The translations under genes were made by a program, and so were the position numbers. The notes beneath the pieces are model-generated. The model was not told the origin of the DNA and searched no databases. It saw only the letters and a list, made by a program, of their open reading frames with translations. From Fodinibius sediminis (GTDB lineage Bacteria > Bacteroidota > Rhodothermia > Balneolales > Balneolaceae): a DNA stretch of 64,000 nt. The stretch covers positions 1-64,000 of the forward strand of contig NZ_FXTH01000015.1 in assembly GCF_900182555.1 (NCBI RefSeq), read 5' to 3'. Positions 63,215-64,000 of this stretch are shown here, piece by piece. The first letter of the stretch is position 1; every line of letters begins with the position of its first letter.

Positions 63215-64000
63215 TTATTGATTTAGATTATAGTCAAGTTCGGCCCCAAAAAGTTCAACCAGCGTTTTTATGGTCGGGTCGCGTTCCTGCAGTTTCTTGA
63301 ACCGCTCATAGGGGCTCATGGATTTTTCCGCGCTGTGTTTATCTTTTTGAACCTGGCAGCGGATACTCAAAAAAGCACCAATCTCACGTTCCAGGATTTT
63401 GCCCAGCCGCCGGTCGTTTTCCTCGACGGTCTTCTTGGCAAAATCATCATTGCAGCGCAGCTGCAGGGTTCCTTTTTGCAGGCTTATCGGTTCCACCCGC
63501 TGCATTTGGAAATAGAGCATCTGCGGGACCTCCTGCCTGAGGAGATCGATATAGCGATCCCAGTGTTCGCTGATTTCTTCCAGTGATACATCCTTGGGAG
63601 GGCGTTTGGGCGCTGAGGGGGCAGCCGTGGAAACCGCTGCCGGGGCCGATTTTGATGCAGACTTCTTTTCCTTTTTCAGCGACGTCCCGTCAAACAGCTG
63701 ATCAAAATCCTCCTCTTCCGGGGAAACGGGTTCCGCTACACCGGGTGCTTCCTCAGCCGGCGACGATAAAGACCGGTCCTCAGGTTTCTTCGGCTCTTCT
63801 TCCTCCGGCCCGGATTCAGTCGCAACCCCGGGCGTGGGTTCATCGGGTTGCGGGGAGGCTCCATTCGAGGACGGTTGTGTGCTGCCTGTCGTCGGTTCGG
63901 TTTTCCCGGATTCCTCATCTGCCGATGCCACAGGGACTTCACGGGAGGTTGCCGGCTCGTCCGATGAGGATTGCTGGCCGTTTGATGAGGTTATGTCCGG
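63215..64000 (-). CDS. dnaX: DNA polymerase III gamma/tau subunit, C-terminal part (cut by the right edge)
   Basis: The frame is open from base 64000 to the stop at 63215-63217 and has no need of a start here; the apparent GTG at 63931 lies in a low-complexity linker. About 261 residues are visible: an acidic, Pro/Ser/Thr-rich linker, then a folded tau-type C-terminal domain (EISEHWDRYIDLLRQEVPQM, RVEPISLQKGTLQLRCNDDF, KKLQERDPTIKTLVELFGAE). The ATPase domains lie beyond the window. It is the first visible gene of the dnaX-ybaB-recR order. Confidence 0.9.
   Translation of the reverse strand, partial: PDITSSNGQQSSSDEPATSREVPVASADEESGKTEPTTGSTQPSSNGASPQPDEPTPGVATESGPEEEEPKKPEDRSLSSPAEEAPGVAEPVSPEEEDFDQLFDGTSLKKEKKSASKSAPAAVSTAAPSAPKRPPKDVSLEEISEHWDRYIDLLRQEVPQMLYFQMQRVEPISLQKGTLQLRCNDDFAKKTVEENDRRLGKILEREIGAFLSIRCQVQKDKHSAEKSMSPYERFKKLQERDPTIKTLVELFGAELDYNLNQ

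Overview
This 64 kb window looks like a chromosome segment of a Gram-negative member of the Bacteroidota/Balneolota/Rhodothermota group, most likely a Balneolaceae-like marine or saline heterotroph. The evidence is a SusC/SusD pair, a DUF4270-like lipoprotein beside a GT5-type glycogen synthase fragment, large VCBS/FG-GAP lipoproteins, PurS plus small PurQ, a TopA with a cysteine-free repeat tail, and frequent GTG/TTG starts with weak Shine-Dalgarno sites. This assignment rests on gene content only; there is no rRNA in the window.

Positions 1-8861 are an integrated mobile element. A tyrosine recombinase (7507-8673) lies against the 3' end of a tRNA-Arg(TCG) gene (8862-8935). Behind it come a small wHTH/excisionase-like protein, a Cro/CI-type repressor with a divergent operator, three uncharacterised small genes, an SF3/D5-like AAA+ replication ATPase, and an array of TCTTAG repeats beside an AT-rich stretch that looks like an iteron origin. 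The cargo is an AT-rich four-gene operon (2632 down to 117, minus strand) for a bacterial ubiquitin-like conjugation system: a Multi_ubiq-type Ubl, a Prok-E2_E-type E2, a JAMM peptidase-E1 (ThiF) fusion, and a DUF6527 protein. The first three genes are intact and translationally coupled. DUF6527 is split by an in-frame TGA exactly where a Trp is expected. This operon is the most interesting part of the window. The far end of the island is not visible and probably lies left of base 1.

Positions 9231-26194 hold a carbohydrate/periplasmic locus: a quinoprotein sugar dehydrogenase lipoprotein, a membrane protein of unknown role, a dienelactone hydrolase lipoprotein, a flavin reductase, a methyltransferase, then a Gfo/Idh/MocA oxidoreductase, a LacI-family regulator, a 1250-residue VCBS/ASPIC-UnbV lipoprotein, SusC and SusD. 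The perfect palindrome TAACCGGTTA occurs upstream of both the oxidoreductase and susC and is a good candidate for the LacI-family operator. No glycoside hydrolase is present, so the substrate cannot be named.

Positions 26320-64000 are mostly core genome: queA, dinB, a GlsB/YeaQ-like membrane protein, a 2H phosphoesterase, glutamate dehydrogenase, glgB, a ComA-like phosphosulfolactate synthase, a GT5 N-domain-only protein, DUF4270-like and beta-barrel envelope proteins, a TPR protein, rho-cutC, a purS-clpS-purQ-lptB-rhodanese block, miaA diverging from dnaN, a SAM hydroxide adenosyltransferase, argS, radC, a DnaQ-type exonuclease coupled to a cNMP/CBS/DUF294 protein, AMP nucleosidase diverging from a NUDIX hydrolase, a peroxiredoxin, topA, an M1 aminopeptidase, and the classic dnaX-ybaB-recR cluster, with dnaX cut by the right edge.
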